DNA from: Rikenellaceae bacterium
GTDB taxonomy: Bacteria; Bacteroidota; Bacteroidia; Bacteroidales; Rikenellaceae
Assembly (NCBI GenBank): GCA_015059805.1
Contig: SUZO01000011.1
Span: 1 to 59,223, forward strand
DNA length: 59,223 nt
Direction: 5' to 3'
Part shown: positions 7,568-16,884 of the stretch, in pieces
How the letters are laid out: each line of letters opens with the position of its first letter
How positions within the stretch are numbered: the stretch's first letter is position 1
Made by a program: the position numbers and the translations under genes
The notes under the pieces: model-generated
Database searches by the model: none
Seen by the model: only the letters and a program-made list of their open reading frames with translations
Told to the model about the DNA's origin: nothing

Positions 7568-10500
7568 ATGAGGAAGATTTTTATGCTTATGGCAGTTGTT
7601 GCTATGTTGGCAAGCTGCTCAAAGGATTTGACATCTGATTTGAATGTCGGTGTAAATGGTGATCAGTCTATTGAGGGCATTGAGGGTGGTATTACCCTTG
7701 TAGCTTCAGTGGAGGATATGACACGTGTGACTGTTGAGGGTGACACAGTCGCTAAGACCAGTAAGTTTAGCTGGGAGGTTGGTGATGAGCTTATAATTGT
7801 TTATGATGGCAAGAGCTACATCTACCAGACAACTATTGCAGGCGCTAAGTCTGAGTTTGGTCCAAAGGATGAGGCTAATGCCTTTGTTCCAGCTGACCTT
7901 AGCAAGCCAGTGGCTATCTTCTACAACGTAAAGAGTGTTGACGCTGCAGCAATGAGTGCAACTTATGATGTTGCAGCTGAGCAGACAGAGGGCGAAATGA
8001 CAAACAAGATGCCGCTCTACTTCTACGCAGCAAATGTAGTTGTTGAGAACAATAAGCTAACAGCAAAGATGAATCCACTCGCCTCTGTAGTTGAGCTTGA
8101 GCTCTCAGCGGCAAAGGATTGGAATGTAGATGCTCTCTCTCTTACAAACTCTGTGCTTGCTGATACCTATGCTGTAGCTTCAGGCGTTACTATTGATGCC
8201 GCTACTGGCGCTATCAGCCTTGACAATGCAGAGGTGGGTCAGAGCGTTAAGGTAAACCTTGCAGGACTTACAAACCTTGCAACTGCTCGTAAGGTGCAGG
8301 CTGTAGTTATGGGTCTTACCCGCACTGTAACTACTACAGAGACCGTAACAGATGAGAATGGTGTTGCAACAGAGGTTACAAATACAACTCTCTACGCTCC
8401 ACTTTACCACGCAAAGGCGGTTTTGAAGCTCTACAAGAATGGAGCAGAGAATGCTCGTCGCGTAATTTGGGGTGCATATAACCCTGCTGAGAGTGCAGTA
8501 GATGAGCACAAACATATCTATCAGGTTGTTAAGGATGTATTGAAGGATAAGGTTGCTGACGGTATCTCTACAGCAGAGCAGATGAAGGCTTTTGCTGACG
8601 CAATCAATGGTACTACTGAGCGTTACCCTGCAGGTGCTGAGTTCTCTAACGAGGATGGCGTTGTCGTTCTTAAGAACAACATCAACCTCTCTGCTTATAC
8701 AAACTGGATTGCTATCGGTTGCAATAACGATGCAGCACAGGTTATCAAGCCTCAGTTTGTAGGTATTTTTGACGGTAATGGCAACACAATCTCTGGTCTT
8801 ACAATCAACCACAACTATGACACTCACAAGATTAGCTTTATAGACGAGGAAGGTAAGGCAGTGGAGAGCTATCACAATAGCGCAGGTCTGTTTGGCGTAG
8901 TGGCTAATGGCGGCGTTGTTAAGAACCTTACTGTTGAGGGTACTATTGTTGAGGATATGGCAGACCCTGATAAAAACTGGTCATATGTCGGTGGCGTAGT
9001 GGCACAGATTAGCGGTGGCGCTGTTGAGAACTGCACAAGTAAGATTTCGTTCTCTGCTGGTCCGAACACATCTGGTAAGGTACGCCTTGGTGGTGTTATT
9101 GGTCGTGCATATGCCGCTACAGATGATGTAGTAGTTAAGAATTGTAAGAACGAGGGTGATATAAACATCTCTTACGCTACAGGTCTTGATGGACAGAGCA
9201 TTGTTGGTGGTGTTATTGCTATTCTCTCTGATGGCTCTGCTGGTTGCACTCCAGTGGTTGCGGATTGTTCTAACAGTGGCGCGATTACCAACTTCAATGG
9301 TGGTAAGGATAGCTATGTAGGTGGTGTATTTGGTTATATTACACGCGGCAGTGAGGAGGTGAGCACTATGAGCAACTGTACTAATACCGGTTCTGTATGC
9401 GGTGGTTCAACAGCTGCAAGCTGTACTGCAATCCATGTTGGTGGTGTTGTAGGTCGTATGAACTGCCACACTCTGTATAACTGTGTTAATGAGGGCGCAG
9501 TATGTTTGTCAGAGAATACAACATCTGAGATTATTCCATCAGTAGGTGGTTTTGTTGGTGTTACAAATGGTGGCGCAAACAACCTTGCAAAGTTTGAGAA
9601 CTGTATCAATAAGGGTACTGTAACTATCGATAAGGTAAACACTTTGTCAAGCGTTACCTGCTTGGGTGGTTTCATCGGTTATGCTCGTTTTATGAGTGAG
9701 TATATCAACTGCGAGAATCAGGGCGATGTATATCTTGGTGCAATAGATGCTTCTGCACAGCAGACCGCAGCTGGTGGTTTTGTTGGTAAGTGTGGAGTTG
9801 CAGGTACAGGCGCAGATCGCGGTATTGTGATGAAGGGTTGTAAGAATACAGGTACTGTAACTATCTACGCTGCTTCTGCTTATACTGGATGGCACTATGG
9901 TGGTGGTTTTGCTGCTTGCTGCTACGGTGGTACAAACCTTAACGCAGATAAGCTCTGCGGTGTCCACCTTGAGCAGTGTGAGAATGCAGGTCTTGTAAGA
10001 CTTCTCTCTGGTGGTAAGTTCCGCGCAGGTGGTTTTACAGGTCTTAACAATAGTGCAGCTATCTATAATTGTGTGAACTCAGGTATTGTTGCTCTTGAGC
10101 GTCAGACCTCTATTGCAGAGTTCCTTGGTGGTATTGTAGGTTTCCTTGAGGATAAGTACTCTATTATTGAGGGCTGTGAGAATAAGGGTACCGTGTGCGC
10201 TATGTACAAGACTACAGCTGAGGAGGGTAAGTCATCTTCAAATATCTACCTGATTTTGGGTGGAATTCTTGGTCACGGTGGTGCTGCTAATCCGATTATC
10301 TCAAAGTGTGTGAATACGGGTAAGATTCTGGCTGCTCACGATGGTACTCTGGATTGGGATGAGACTGCTAACAATATGGTGGTTGACTACTCAAAGACTA
10401 TGCAGTATCGTGGTGCTTTGGTTGGTCAGGGTAATAAGAACCTTCGCGTAGTGGATTGTAAGGTCGGTGGTTATGTTGGCGCTGTAAAGGGCGGTGATGG

Positions 10501-10636
10501 TGCCGACCGATACGAGGCAAGTGTTCAGCATAAGCTCAATAACGATGCTAATGACAGATACTACTGGGAGCGTTGGGCAAATGGCTATACAACAAAGCAG
10601 AAGTATTCAAATCTTGAGTTTATAGATGTAGAGTAA
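7568..10636 (+). CDS. Surface lipoprotein with fimbrillin-like N-domain and GLUG repeats
   Basis: A 1022-residue lipoprotein with signal peptide and lipobox (AMLASC, Cys17). Residues ~30-290 resemble the N-terminal domain of Bacteroidales fimbrillin-type proteins (VGDELIIVYDGKSYIYQT; TRVTVEGDTV). From ~350 to ~985 the chain is built of GLUG-type beta-helix repeats of the form GGVV..-NC.N.G.V, such as GGAVENCTSK and YNCVNEGAV, many with paired Cys residues. Such proteins are exposed at the outer membrane and usually act in adhesion or fimbria assembly; no enzyme domain is visible. It is transcribed with the 44-residue protein just upstream and ends before a strong hairpin at 10657. Codons are of the highly expressed type. 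The ligand is unknown. Confidence 0.8.
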   Translation: MRKIFMLMAVVAMLASCSKDLTSDLNVGVNGDQSIEGIEGGITLVASVEDMTRVTVEGDTVAKTSKFSWEVGDELIIVYDGKSYIYQTTIAGAKSEFGPKDEANAFVPADLSKPVAIFYNVKSVDAAAMSATYDVAAEQTEGEMTNKMPLYFYAANVVVENNKLTAKMNPLASVVELELSAAKDWNVDALSLTNSVLADTYAVASGVTIDAATGAISLDNAEVGQSVKVNLAGLTNLATARKVQAVVMGLTRTVTTTETVTDENGVATEVTNTTLYAPLYHAKAVLKLYKNGAENARRVIWGAYNPAESAVDEHKHIYQVVKDVLKDKVADGISTAEQMKAFADAINGTTERYPAGAEFSNEDGVVVLKNNINLSAYTNWIAIGCNNDAAQVIKPQFVGIFDGNGNTISGLTINHNYDTHKISFIDEEGKAVESYHNSAGLFGVVANGGVVKNLTVEGTIVEDMADPDKNWSYVGGVVAQISGGAVENCTSKISFSAGPNTSGKVRLGGVIGRAYAATDDVVVKNCKNEGDINISYATGLDGQSIVGGVIAILSDGSAGCTPVVADCSNSGAITNFNGGKDSYVGGVFGYITRGSEEVSTMSNCTNTGSVCGGSTAASCTAIHVGGVVGRMNCHTLYNCVNEGAVCLSENTTSEIIPSVGGFVGVTNGGANNLAKFENCINKGTVTIDKVNTLSSVTCLGGFIGYARFMSEYINCENQGDVYLGAIDASAQQTAAGGFVGKCGVAGTGADRGIVMKGCKNTGTVTIYAASAYTGWHYGGGFAACCYGGTNLNADKLCGVHLEQCENAGLVRLLSGGKFRAGGFTGLNNSAAIYNCVNSGIVALERQTSIAEFLGGIVGFLEDKYSIIEGCENKGTVCAMYKTTAEEGKSSSNIYLILGGILGHGGAANPIISKCVNTGKILAAHDGTLDWDETANNMVVDYSKTMQYRGALVGQGNKNLRVVDCKVGGYVGAVKGGDGADRYEASVQHKLNNDANDRYYWERWANGYTTKQKYSNLEFIDVE

Positions 10637-10656
10637 TCTATATTACATACTATTAA

Positions 10657-10698
10657 ATAACAAAGATTTGCAGAAATTGCAAATCTTTGTTATTTTTG
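10657..10698 (+). promoter_or_regulatory. Terminator hairpin overlapping the promoter of the kinase-AAA+ operon
   Basis: A perfect 16-bp stem (10657-10672 with 10678-10693, loop GAAAT) followed by T residues should end transcription from the lipoprotein gene. The same DNA holds TTG (10668-10670) in the left arm and TATTTTTG (10691-10698) overlapping the right arm, 20 nt apart, so it also reads as a -33/-7 promoter for the gene at 10723. Confidence 0.75.
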
Positions 10699-10722
10699 TA
10701 GACATAACCAAAACTTATAACT

Positions 10723-12579
10723 ATGGCAGTACTTGAGAGCGGACAGAGGGTTGATGGATATTTTGTCCAGAGTCTTATTAAAGCAAATGTATATACAGAG
10801 ACCTATCGTGTTGAGGATGAGTCGCACCAACCCTTCTTTATGAAGGTCTATATAATGAAGTTGGTGCCAAGTAAGCTTATAAATCCGCAGACGGGGGTAA
10901 TTCTTGAGATTGAGTATAGTCAGAAGATTAAGAGCCGCAATGTTGCTAGCTTTATCAGCAGTGGAACAATCTCTACAGCGCAGAGTGACTGCCAATACTA
11001 CACAACAAACTACTTTAGCGGCGAACTTGTAGCCGAAAAGCTCTATCGTGAGCATAAATTTTCGGAGGCAGAGGCGGTGCGAATCTTCGCTGGTGTGCTT
11101 GAGGGTCTACAGGCAATGCACAGTCAGGGCATCTACCATAACGACATCACTCCGCGTAATATTATGCTCAGTGCAACAGCCTCATCAACGCCAGAGATTA
11201 TAGATTTGGGACACGCCTCGCAGAAGTGTAGTGGCGATGTGCCATTTGATACCTCCGACCTTGAACTCTTCTACTCGGCAAATGAGACCTTTGCTGGTAT
11301 GTACGACGAGCGTAGCGATATTTTTGCCGCTACGGCTGTATTTTATACTATGCTCACTGGTCGTGTGCCGTGGCATGTGAATTTTGAGCCAGATGCTCGC
11401 TATTCGCGTAAGGCTATGATTATCCGCGCCCAGAGAGCCGACAATCCTATAGATTTTTCTCTACTCAATATTGATATTCGCCTAATGACGGTGCTTAGTA
11501 AGGGTCTTGCTATTCCGTTTATGGAACGCTATCATAGTGTTGAGCAGGTGCTTAAAGACCTTGATGCTCAGAGCTTTATACAGCAAGATGCAGGTGCTGA
11601 GCAGGGTGCGTCAAAGAGCGAAATGAAGGGCGAGCCTCTGCAGGATAAGTCTGGCAGGCGCGGTGGCGATGAGCGCAAACCTCAGAGGGATGATGATTAT
11701 AACCCTCAGGATCCAAATCGCGTCAATTTTGAGATTAAGACGGGTGGCGGTAATGGTTTTGCCGATATTGCAGGTATGTCGCAGCTTAAGAGCTACCTTG
11801 AGCAGCGCGTGCTCTTTGTGTTGCGAAATAAGGAGAAGGCGGCGCAGTATCGTGTGACAATTCCGAATGGAATGTTGCTCTATGGTCCTCCAGGATGCGG
11901 TAAGACCTTTATCTCGGAGAAGTTTGCCGAGGAGTCGCAGTTTAACTTTGTCCTTGTTAAGTCTTCTGACCTTGCCAGCTCGTTTGTCCATGGCGGACAG
12001 GAGAAGATTGGCAAACTCTTTAAGATGGCAGAACGACATGCTCCGATAGTTATCTGTTTTGATGAGTTTGATGCCCTTGTGCCAGACCGCTCTTCTCGTG
12101 CGGCAGAGTACTCTTCGGGCGAGGTAAATGAGTTCCTCACTCAGCTCAATAACTGCTCTAAGCGCGGAATTTTTGTCATCGGAACGACCAACCGCCCTGA
12201 TAAGATTGACCCTGCAGTTTTGCGTACGGGACGAATGGATAAGCAGGTCTATGTGCCACTGCCAGATTGCGAGGCGCGTCGTGAGATGTTCCTTGTCCAC
12301 CTTAAAGGCCGACCATGCTCTGAAGATATTGATGCTCAGCGCCTTGCTGAGCTTACTGAGGGATTTATCGCCAGCGATATTGCATACGTAGTAAACGATG
12401 CGGCTATGGTGTCGGCATATACCGATACGCTTATTTCTCAGCAAATTCTTGAGACAACAATTAGCAATACTCACCCATCTTTGCGCCCAGATACACTGAA
12501 GGTCTTTGAGGAGATTCGTCGTAAGATGGAGGGTATTGAACGCGATAATACTATGCGCAAAATCGGCTATAGAGTGTAG
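10723..12579 (+). CDS. Protein kinase-like domain fused to an AAA+ ATPase
   Basis: A 618-residue soluble protein. Residues 1-285 are a Ser/Thr-kinase fold: the ATP lysine is likely K41 (FFMKVY), the catalytic loop reads YHNDITPRNIML (H139, D141, N146), and the Mg motif is DLG (161-163) in place of DFG. The glycine-rich loop is poor (IKANVYTETY), so activity may be reduced or altered. A charged linker (~290-340) leads to an AAA+ module of the FtsH/Cdc48-like class: Walker A GPPGCGKT (388-395), Walker B ICFDEFDAL (D447, E448) and TTNRPDKIDPAVLRTGRMD with arginine fingers (~488-506). No membrane segment is seen. The next gene begins 5 nt later, so the two are probably co-translated and work together. 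The substrate is unknown; regulation of a complex by phosphorylation and ATP-driven remodelling is inference. Confidence 0.82.
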   Translation: MAVLESGQRVDGYFVQSLIKANVYTETYRVEDESHQPFFMKVYIMKLVPSKLINPQTGVILEIEYSQKIKSRNVASFISSGTISTAQSDCQYYTTNYFSGELVAEKLYREHKFSEAEAVRIFAGVLEGLQAMHSQGIYHNDITPRNIMLSATASSTPEIIDLGHASQKCSGDVPFDTSDLELFYSANETFAGMYDERSDIFAATAVFYTMLTGRVPWHVNFEPDARYSRKAMIIRAQRADNPIDFSLLNIDIRLMTVLSKGLAIPFMERYHSVEQVLKDLDAQSFIQQDAGAEQGASKSEMKGEPLQDKSGRRGGDERKPQRDDDYNPQDPNRVNFEIKTGGGNGFADIAGMSQLKSYLEQRVLFVLRNKEKAAQYRVTIPNGMLLYGPPGCGKTFISEKFAEESQFNFVLVKSSDLASSFVHGGQEKIGKLFKMAERHAPIVICFDEFDALVPDRSSRAAEYSSGEVNEFLTQLNNCSKRGIFVIGTTNRPDKIDPAVLRTGRMDKQVYVPLPDCEARREMFLVHLKGRPCSEDIDAQRLAELTEGFIASDIAYVVNDAAMVSAYTDTLISQQILETTISNTHPSLRPDTLKVFEEIRRKMEGIERDNTMRKIGYRV

Positions 12580-12584
12580 TTACG

Positions 12585-14093
12585 ATGGGTTGTGACCTTA
12601 AAATATCACTTACCGACATCCAGAAGCGAGCACTGTTTAAGATTGCGGTGGATTTGGTTAAGGCGGATAAGCAGATTCACCGCGATGAGGTTACTCTGCT
12701 TGACCGTCTGCAGCGTACTTGCGGTATTGAGGCGGGAGATTTGGAGTTTATACACTACATCTCGTTACAGCAGGCTCTGGCTTGTCTGCAAGTCTTGACC
12801 GAGCAGACTAAGAGGGATGTGCTCGCGGTGCTTGGGTCGGTGGTTGGCGTGGATAACGATATTGATAACCGCGAGAATCTACTCCTTGCGGCGGTGCGCC
12901 TCTCGTTAGAGGAGTCGTCGCGCGATTGGTGCACAGTGGTCTCTTCTTCAGACATTGAGGCGGAGTGCCTCTCTGAGCAGATTGTCTATTTAGAGCGTAG
13001 CGAGCAGAGCGAGGTGAGCAGTGTGCTTAATGATAAGTACGACTACCTGCTACTTACTAAGGCGTTGGGTGATGTGGGGCTGCAGCTCTTCTACCTGCCT
13101 AATGTCGTGGCTCAGTTAGAGCAGCAGTGGAACCCTACGGGCGAGCAAAATGGCGACTTTGACTTCTTGCGCCGCTCTATGGAGTTTATTGTCCCCGTAG
13201 GCGATAGGGCAAGGCTTGCAGATCTGAATAGCACCCTCTCTAAGATGGATATTAAGACCTTCTATAAGGTTGTCTGTGCCAGATATAATATGGAGATTGG
13301 TACGATACCGTACGATGGATTTTTGATGGTTAAGGTTGGCGAGAACTACATTCTTGAGGATGATGGTCGGCTTGTTAAGACGGTGGACTTCCTATGCATA
13401 GATATCTCGCGCTCGGTCAAGCAGCGTATTCTCCACTTTGTTCATCAATTAGAGCGCACGGTGGACCTTATAAACTATCAGGGCTATTATCGCCTGCTGT
13501 ATGACTATCTCAGCTCTGAGGCTAAGATTGTGAGCAGCGTAGTTATTGACTCTCGTGGCGATATTCGCCTTGCAGACCTTAACAATGAACTGCTGCGCTT
13601 TGAGTCGGCACCGCAGGCTAAGAGTTTCTACCTGCTGCTGCTTAAATATGGTCGCGCGGGTGTGAGTCAGGAGTGCTTTGATAAGGCTTTAGGCTACCTG
13701 AACAATGTGGAGATTGAGCAGCTTTTAGACTCTGACCATTTTAGCGTTGAGAGTGTCAAGCAGTCGCTGCTTAACTATAAAAGTGACTGGGCAAACCTTA
13801 TCTATAACCTTGTTGTTATCTACGAGCACCTCTCTACTAAAGATAGTGGCAAGAGCTCGTTTATGAACTATATCTCTAAGATTATCCAGCACCGTAGCAC
13901 CCTTAAAAACTATGTCAATACGGGCTTTGCCGAGGTGCATAACCTCGCAAACCGAGAGCAGTATACCGTAAAGTTTGACAAAAGTAGCAAATCTTACTAC
14001 GTTGAGCTGCCCGCTTCACTGGTCTATGTTGAACAACAGCAGAGGCTGACCCCTATCGCTGAACATAATATGTGGCGCAAACTTGTTAAGTAA
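12585..14093 (+). CDS. TerB-like protein, partner of the kinase-AAA+ protein
   Basis: A 502-residue soluble protein without a signal peptide. Residues ~8-115 look like a TerB-type helical domain: the helix pattern of IAVDLVKADKQIHRDEVTLL (acidic loop then Glu) is repeated in VVGVDNDIDNRENLLLA, resembling the metal-binding acidic loops of TerB. The rest is not recognised; it is mixed alpha/beta with many acidic residues. TerB-like domains are often found with AAA+ ATPases and kinases in stress or defence clusters, which fits the upstream gene 5 nt away. The following TPR lipoprotein gene starts 3 nt after its stop. Function is unknown. Confidence 0.65.
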   Translation: MGCDLKISLTDIQKRALFKIAVDLVKADKQIHRDEVTLLDRLQRTCGIEAGDLEFIHYISLQQALACLQVLTEQTKRDVLAVLGSVVGVDNDIDNRENLLLAAVRLSLEESSRDWCTVVSSSDIEAECLSEQIVYLERSEQSEVSSVLNDKYDYLLLTKALGDVGLQLFYLPNVVAQLEQQWNPTGEQNGDFDFLRRSMEFIVPVGDRARLADLNSTLSKMDIKTFYKVVCARYNMEIGTIPYDGFLMVKVGENYILEDDGRLVKTVDFLCIDISRSVKQRILHFVHQLERTVDLINYQGYYRLLYDYLSSEAKIVSSVVIDSRGDIRLADLNNELLRFESAPQAKSFYLLLLKYGRAGVSQECFDKALGYLNNVEIEQLLDSDHFSVESVKQSLLNYKSDWANLIYNLVVIYEHLSTKDSGKSSFMNYISKIIQHRSTLKNYVNTGFAEVHNLANREQYTVKFDKSSKSYYVELPASLVYVEQQQRLTPIAEHNMWRKLVK

Positions 14094-14096
14094 ATT

Positions 14097-15749
14097 ATGC
14101 GTGGCTGGATTGCAATATTTGTGCTCTGCACACTCTGTGGCTGCCAAGCTCTGCACGTGAATGATATACTCACGGAGGCGGAGCGACAGCTCTCTGACGC
14201 TCCCGACTCGGCACTCGTCACACTGCAGAGCGTTAAGCGCCACGCACTTCTGCGCCCCAAAGTCCGCGCCCGCTATGGACTTCTCTACACCGCGGCGCTG
14301 GATAAAAACTTTGTAGATGTCGCCTCCGACTCTCTTATCCGCTACTCAGCATCCTACTACGATGCCCACGGTACGGCTGAGGAGCGTATGCGCTCCTACT
14401 ACTACCTCGGTCGCACCTGCGAAAATGCGAAAAATTACCAGCAAGCCCTGCTCTACTACCTTGATGCCGCACAGTATACAGAGAGCGTTGAGGATAACTA
14501 CCTCAAGGGGTTGCTCTACTCAAGGTTGGGGCAGATGTATGAGAAGTATTACAATTACGAGAAGGCTTACAAGTATGCCGAGCAGTCGTATCACTTCTAT
14601 AAAGAGGCTAAACTACTGAAACATCAGATCTATCAGTTGTATAAGGCTGGAGAATTGTTGGGGTGTATGGAACGCCATAGTGAGAGTATTGAGACACTGC
14701 GACGAACTATATATCTTGCAGATTCGTGTAATTATACTCAAATAAATCTTCTGTGCTATAAAAGCCTATTGCAGGCTTATGAAAAGAGTAATAACTTTAT
14801 AGTTGGGTACAACTTGTTGATAAAAATGGAAAACGAGTTTTCAGATAATGCTATATATAAATTTTTATCTATTTGTGGTACGGGTGCACACTTGTACGCG
14901 CAGGTGGGAAATAAAAAGAGAGCTGAAAACTTGCTTGAGCAGGGATGGAAGTTGGCTAAAAATAGAGTAGATTCAGTGTATATGAGGTATTACCATACTC
15001 GCTATTTGCAAGCCAATCGCAAATATATAGAGAGCTATAAGATGTATTCTAAAGCATTGTTCTCTCATAATGCAATTCTGTTTGATAATATTAATAATCC
15101 AGTATCAGCAGCCGAAAGTAAATATTTTAAGCAGAAGGCAATTCAATACGAGTTAAGGGCAAAACAGCAGAGGGGTAGGTATATATTGATGTGTGTATTA
15201 ATTGTATTGTCTGTTTTGTCCGTTTCTCTGTATGTATACATTAAAAAGAGGAGAGAAATTGCACATAAAAATGAACTTATAAAACAGTATTTACTCTCCG
15301 TGCAGAGTCTGCATAGCGAGTTAGCAGAGCGTGATGAAAAGTTGAAAGAGGTCTCTTCTGAAATATTTGGCGAGGCGTTTAAGGTGATTAATGAACTCTG
15401 TTGTACATATTTTGAGTACTCTGACAATCCAAAGCAGCAGAGTGCTATACTTAACCATGTAAAGCGTATAATTGGTAATATCAGCAGTAAGTCCTATCTT
15501 GTCCAATTAGAGGAGCAGATAAATGGATGTTATGACAACATTCTTGAGAAACTAAAGAGTGAATTTCCAACGCTCTCGGAAAATGAGTATATGCTCTCTT
15601 GCTATTTATGCGCTGGCTTTACGACTCAAGCAATATGTATGTTCTTAAACTGTAACTCAAGTGCGGTGTACAATAGAATTTCGCGTTTGAGAAAGAAAAT
15701 CAAGGACTCAACATCTGAAAATAAGGAACTTTTTTTGAAATATTTATAG
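14097..15749 (+). CDS. TPR lipoprotein with transmembrane segment and C-terminal HTH (Bacteroidales regulator type)
   Basis: 550 residues. The N-terminus is a lipoprotein signal (LCTLCGC, Cys16). Residues ~20-340 are tetratricopeptide-like helices (YYYLGRTCENAKNYQQALLY; SRLGQMYEKYYNYEKAYKYA). One transmembrane helix is at ~361-381 (YILMCVLIVLSVLSVSLYVYI), then a coiled-coil linker (~385-420), and a helix-turn-helix-like end (LSENEYMLSCYLCAGFTTQA; AVYNRISRLRKKIKD) similar to LuxR-type tails of Bacteroidetes TPR regulators. A lipid anchor and an internal TM in one chain are hard to reconcile in topology, unless the signal is a plain TM. The first ~450 bases are GC-rich, while the rest is clearly AT-rich with AAA/GAA codons, suggesting a recombined gene. 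It probably senses a periplasmic cue and acts on transcription; targets are unknown. Confidence 0.72.
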   Translation: MRGWIAIFVLCTLCGCQALHVNDILTEAERQLSDAPDSALVTLQSVKRHALLRPKVRARYGLLYTAALDKNFVDVASDSLIRYSASYYDAHGTAEERMRSYYYLGRTCENAKNYQQALLYYLDAAQYTESVEDNYLKGLLYSRLGQMYEKYYNYEKAYKYAEQSYHFYKEAKLLKHQIYQLYKAGELLGCMERHSESIETLRRTIYLADSCNYTQINLLCYKSLLQAYEKSNNFIVGYNLLIKMENEFSDNAIYKFLSICGTGAHLYAQVGNKKRAENLLEQGWKLAKNRVDSVYMRYYHTRYLQANRKYIESYKMYSKALFSHNAILFDNINNPVSAAESKYFKQKAIQYELRAKQQRGRYILMCVLIVLSVLSVSLYVYIKKRREIAHKNELIKQYLLSVQSLHSELAERDEKLKEVSSEIFGEAFKVINELCCTYFEYSDNPKQQSAILNHVKRIIGNISSKSYLVQLEEQINGCYDNILEKLKSEFPTLSENEYMLSCYLCAGFTTQAICMFLNCNSSAVYNRISRLRKKIKDSTSENKELFLKYL

Positions 15750-15865
15750 TAAATTGTTGATTTTCAGCAGTATACTGCTAACGCATTGATACTCAATGCG
15801 TTATATTTGCGATAGATTTTAGTTTGTGGTAGCATTGTAAATAATTGATTTACAATGCGTTACAA

Positions 15866-15928
15866 AATGGCGCGATAGTTTTTTTCGCGCCATTTTTTTG
15901 TTACTTTAGCCAGGTACGACTAATTTTG
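15866..15928 (+). promoter_or_regulatory. Terminator followed by the promoter of the C10 protease operon
   Basis: The stem AATGGCGCGA / TCGCGCCATT (15866-15895) plus T-run is an intrinsic terminator. TTG at 15899-15901 and TAATTTTG at 15921-15928, 19 nt apart, form a -33/-7 promoter; the leader to the protease ATG would be about 25 nt. The remaining bases between 15750 and 15865 hold short palindromes around AACGCATTG but no gene. Confidence 0.8.
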
Positions 15929-15957
15929 TGATATGAAAAGTTCAAAAATCTCAAGCT

Positions 15958-16872
15958 ATGAAAAGACTATTTTTACTGCTATTTTCAGCAACCGTAATGT
16001 TTGCTCCGTATGTGTTTGCGGAGGATAATAACAACAATAGTAGTTTACTTTATTTATATGCGTATAACGTAACATATAGTCCAGATTACTACACAAATCT
16101 ACCTGAGGATGAAGCAGATATGGATAGTGTTAATGATGTCGCTTTGGAGTGTAAAGGTCCGATAGTTAGTACCAAATGGAATCAATACTATCCGTTTAAT
16201 GCTCGTGTGGAGACCTTGTCAGAAGAAGGGACAAGATGTCCTATCGGTTGTACGACAATTGCTACTGCGCAGGTACTTACTTATTTTGCAAATAGAGACT
16301 TGTCGTGGTTTTTTGGCGTGACTAACTCAACCTGGTCAACATTTAGTGATACTGATTTTAGCAATTCAAATAGTTCAACACCTCTTACTACTGCGGAGAG
16401 TGATGTATCTAAATTTACTAAAGAAATTGCAGATGGTATAGGCGTATCGTATAAAAGAAAAGGAAGTGGCTCTGGTATTGCTACACCAAGAGAAATGAAA
16501 TCTTACTTAAAGAATGACTTGTTGTATTCTATTGATTTGAAATGGTTTGGTAGAAAAGCTAAACGCTTATTACAAATTGTAAATAGTATTAACAATAACA
16601 AGCCTGTGATTATTTCTGCTGCTAATTCAGAAGTTTTCTTTGGAGGACATTCTTGGATAATTGATGGTTATATGCAAAATGAGAACTCAAACAAATCCAA
16701 GCGCGACTATTATCTTCATTGTAATTATGGATGGGGTGGTAAAAGCGATGGCTGGTATTTTATAGATTTGTTCCATGATGAAAAAAATGATAATGAGCTG
16801 TTAGATGATACATCAATTAAGGAGCATTCGTTTAATTATAGTTGTATGTTTAGTTATATCTTCTTTAACTAA
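15958..16872 (+). CDS. Secreted C10-family cysteine protease (streptopain-like)
   Basis: A 304-residue protein with signal peptide MKRLFLLLFSATVMFAPYVFA. The nucleophile Cys is at ~98 in CPIGCTTIATAQVL and the catalytic His at ~231 in GGHSWIIDGY, followed by HCNYGWGGKSDGWY, which together are diagnostic of peptidase family C10 (SpeB, interpain, Bfp of Bacteroides). It is shorter than family members that keep a long propeptide, so activation may differ. Codon use (GAA, AAA, ATA, AGA) is AT-rich and unlike the housekeeping genes nearby, suggesting recent acquisition. It heads a run with two beta-barrel proteins and a lipoprotein; C10 genes in Bacteroides are often next to their inhibitors. Confidence 0.88.
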   Translation: MKRLFLLLFSATVMFAPYVFAEDNNNNSSLLYLYAYNVTYSPDYYTNLPEDEADMDSVNDVALECKGPIVSTKWNQYYPFNARVETLSEEGTRCPIGCTTIATAQVLTYFANRDLSWFFGVTNSTWSTFSDTDFSNSNSSTPLTTAESDVSKFTKEIADGIGVSYKRKGSGSGIATPREMKSYLKNDLLYSIDLKWFGRKAKRLLQIVNSINNNKPVIISAANSEVFFGGHSWIIDGYMQNENSNKSKRDYYLHCNYGWGGKSDGWYFIDLFHDEKNDNELLDDTSIKEHSFNYSCMFSYIFFN

Positions 16873-16884
16873 AATTTCTGCCAA

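Noticed and set aside
11611..12474. Long antisense ORF within the kinase-AAA+ gene
   Set aside because: It is a shadow of a strong coding frame with clear Walker motifs; no promoter or family match on the minus strand.
15933..16028. Short ORF of 31 codons overlapping the C10 protease start
   Set aside because: It starts 5 nt after the -7 box but overlaps the protease signal peptide in another frame and has no conserved partner in the window.
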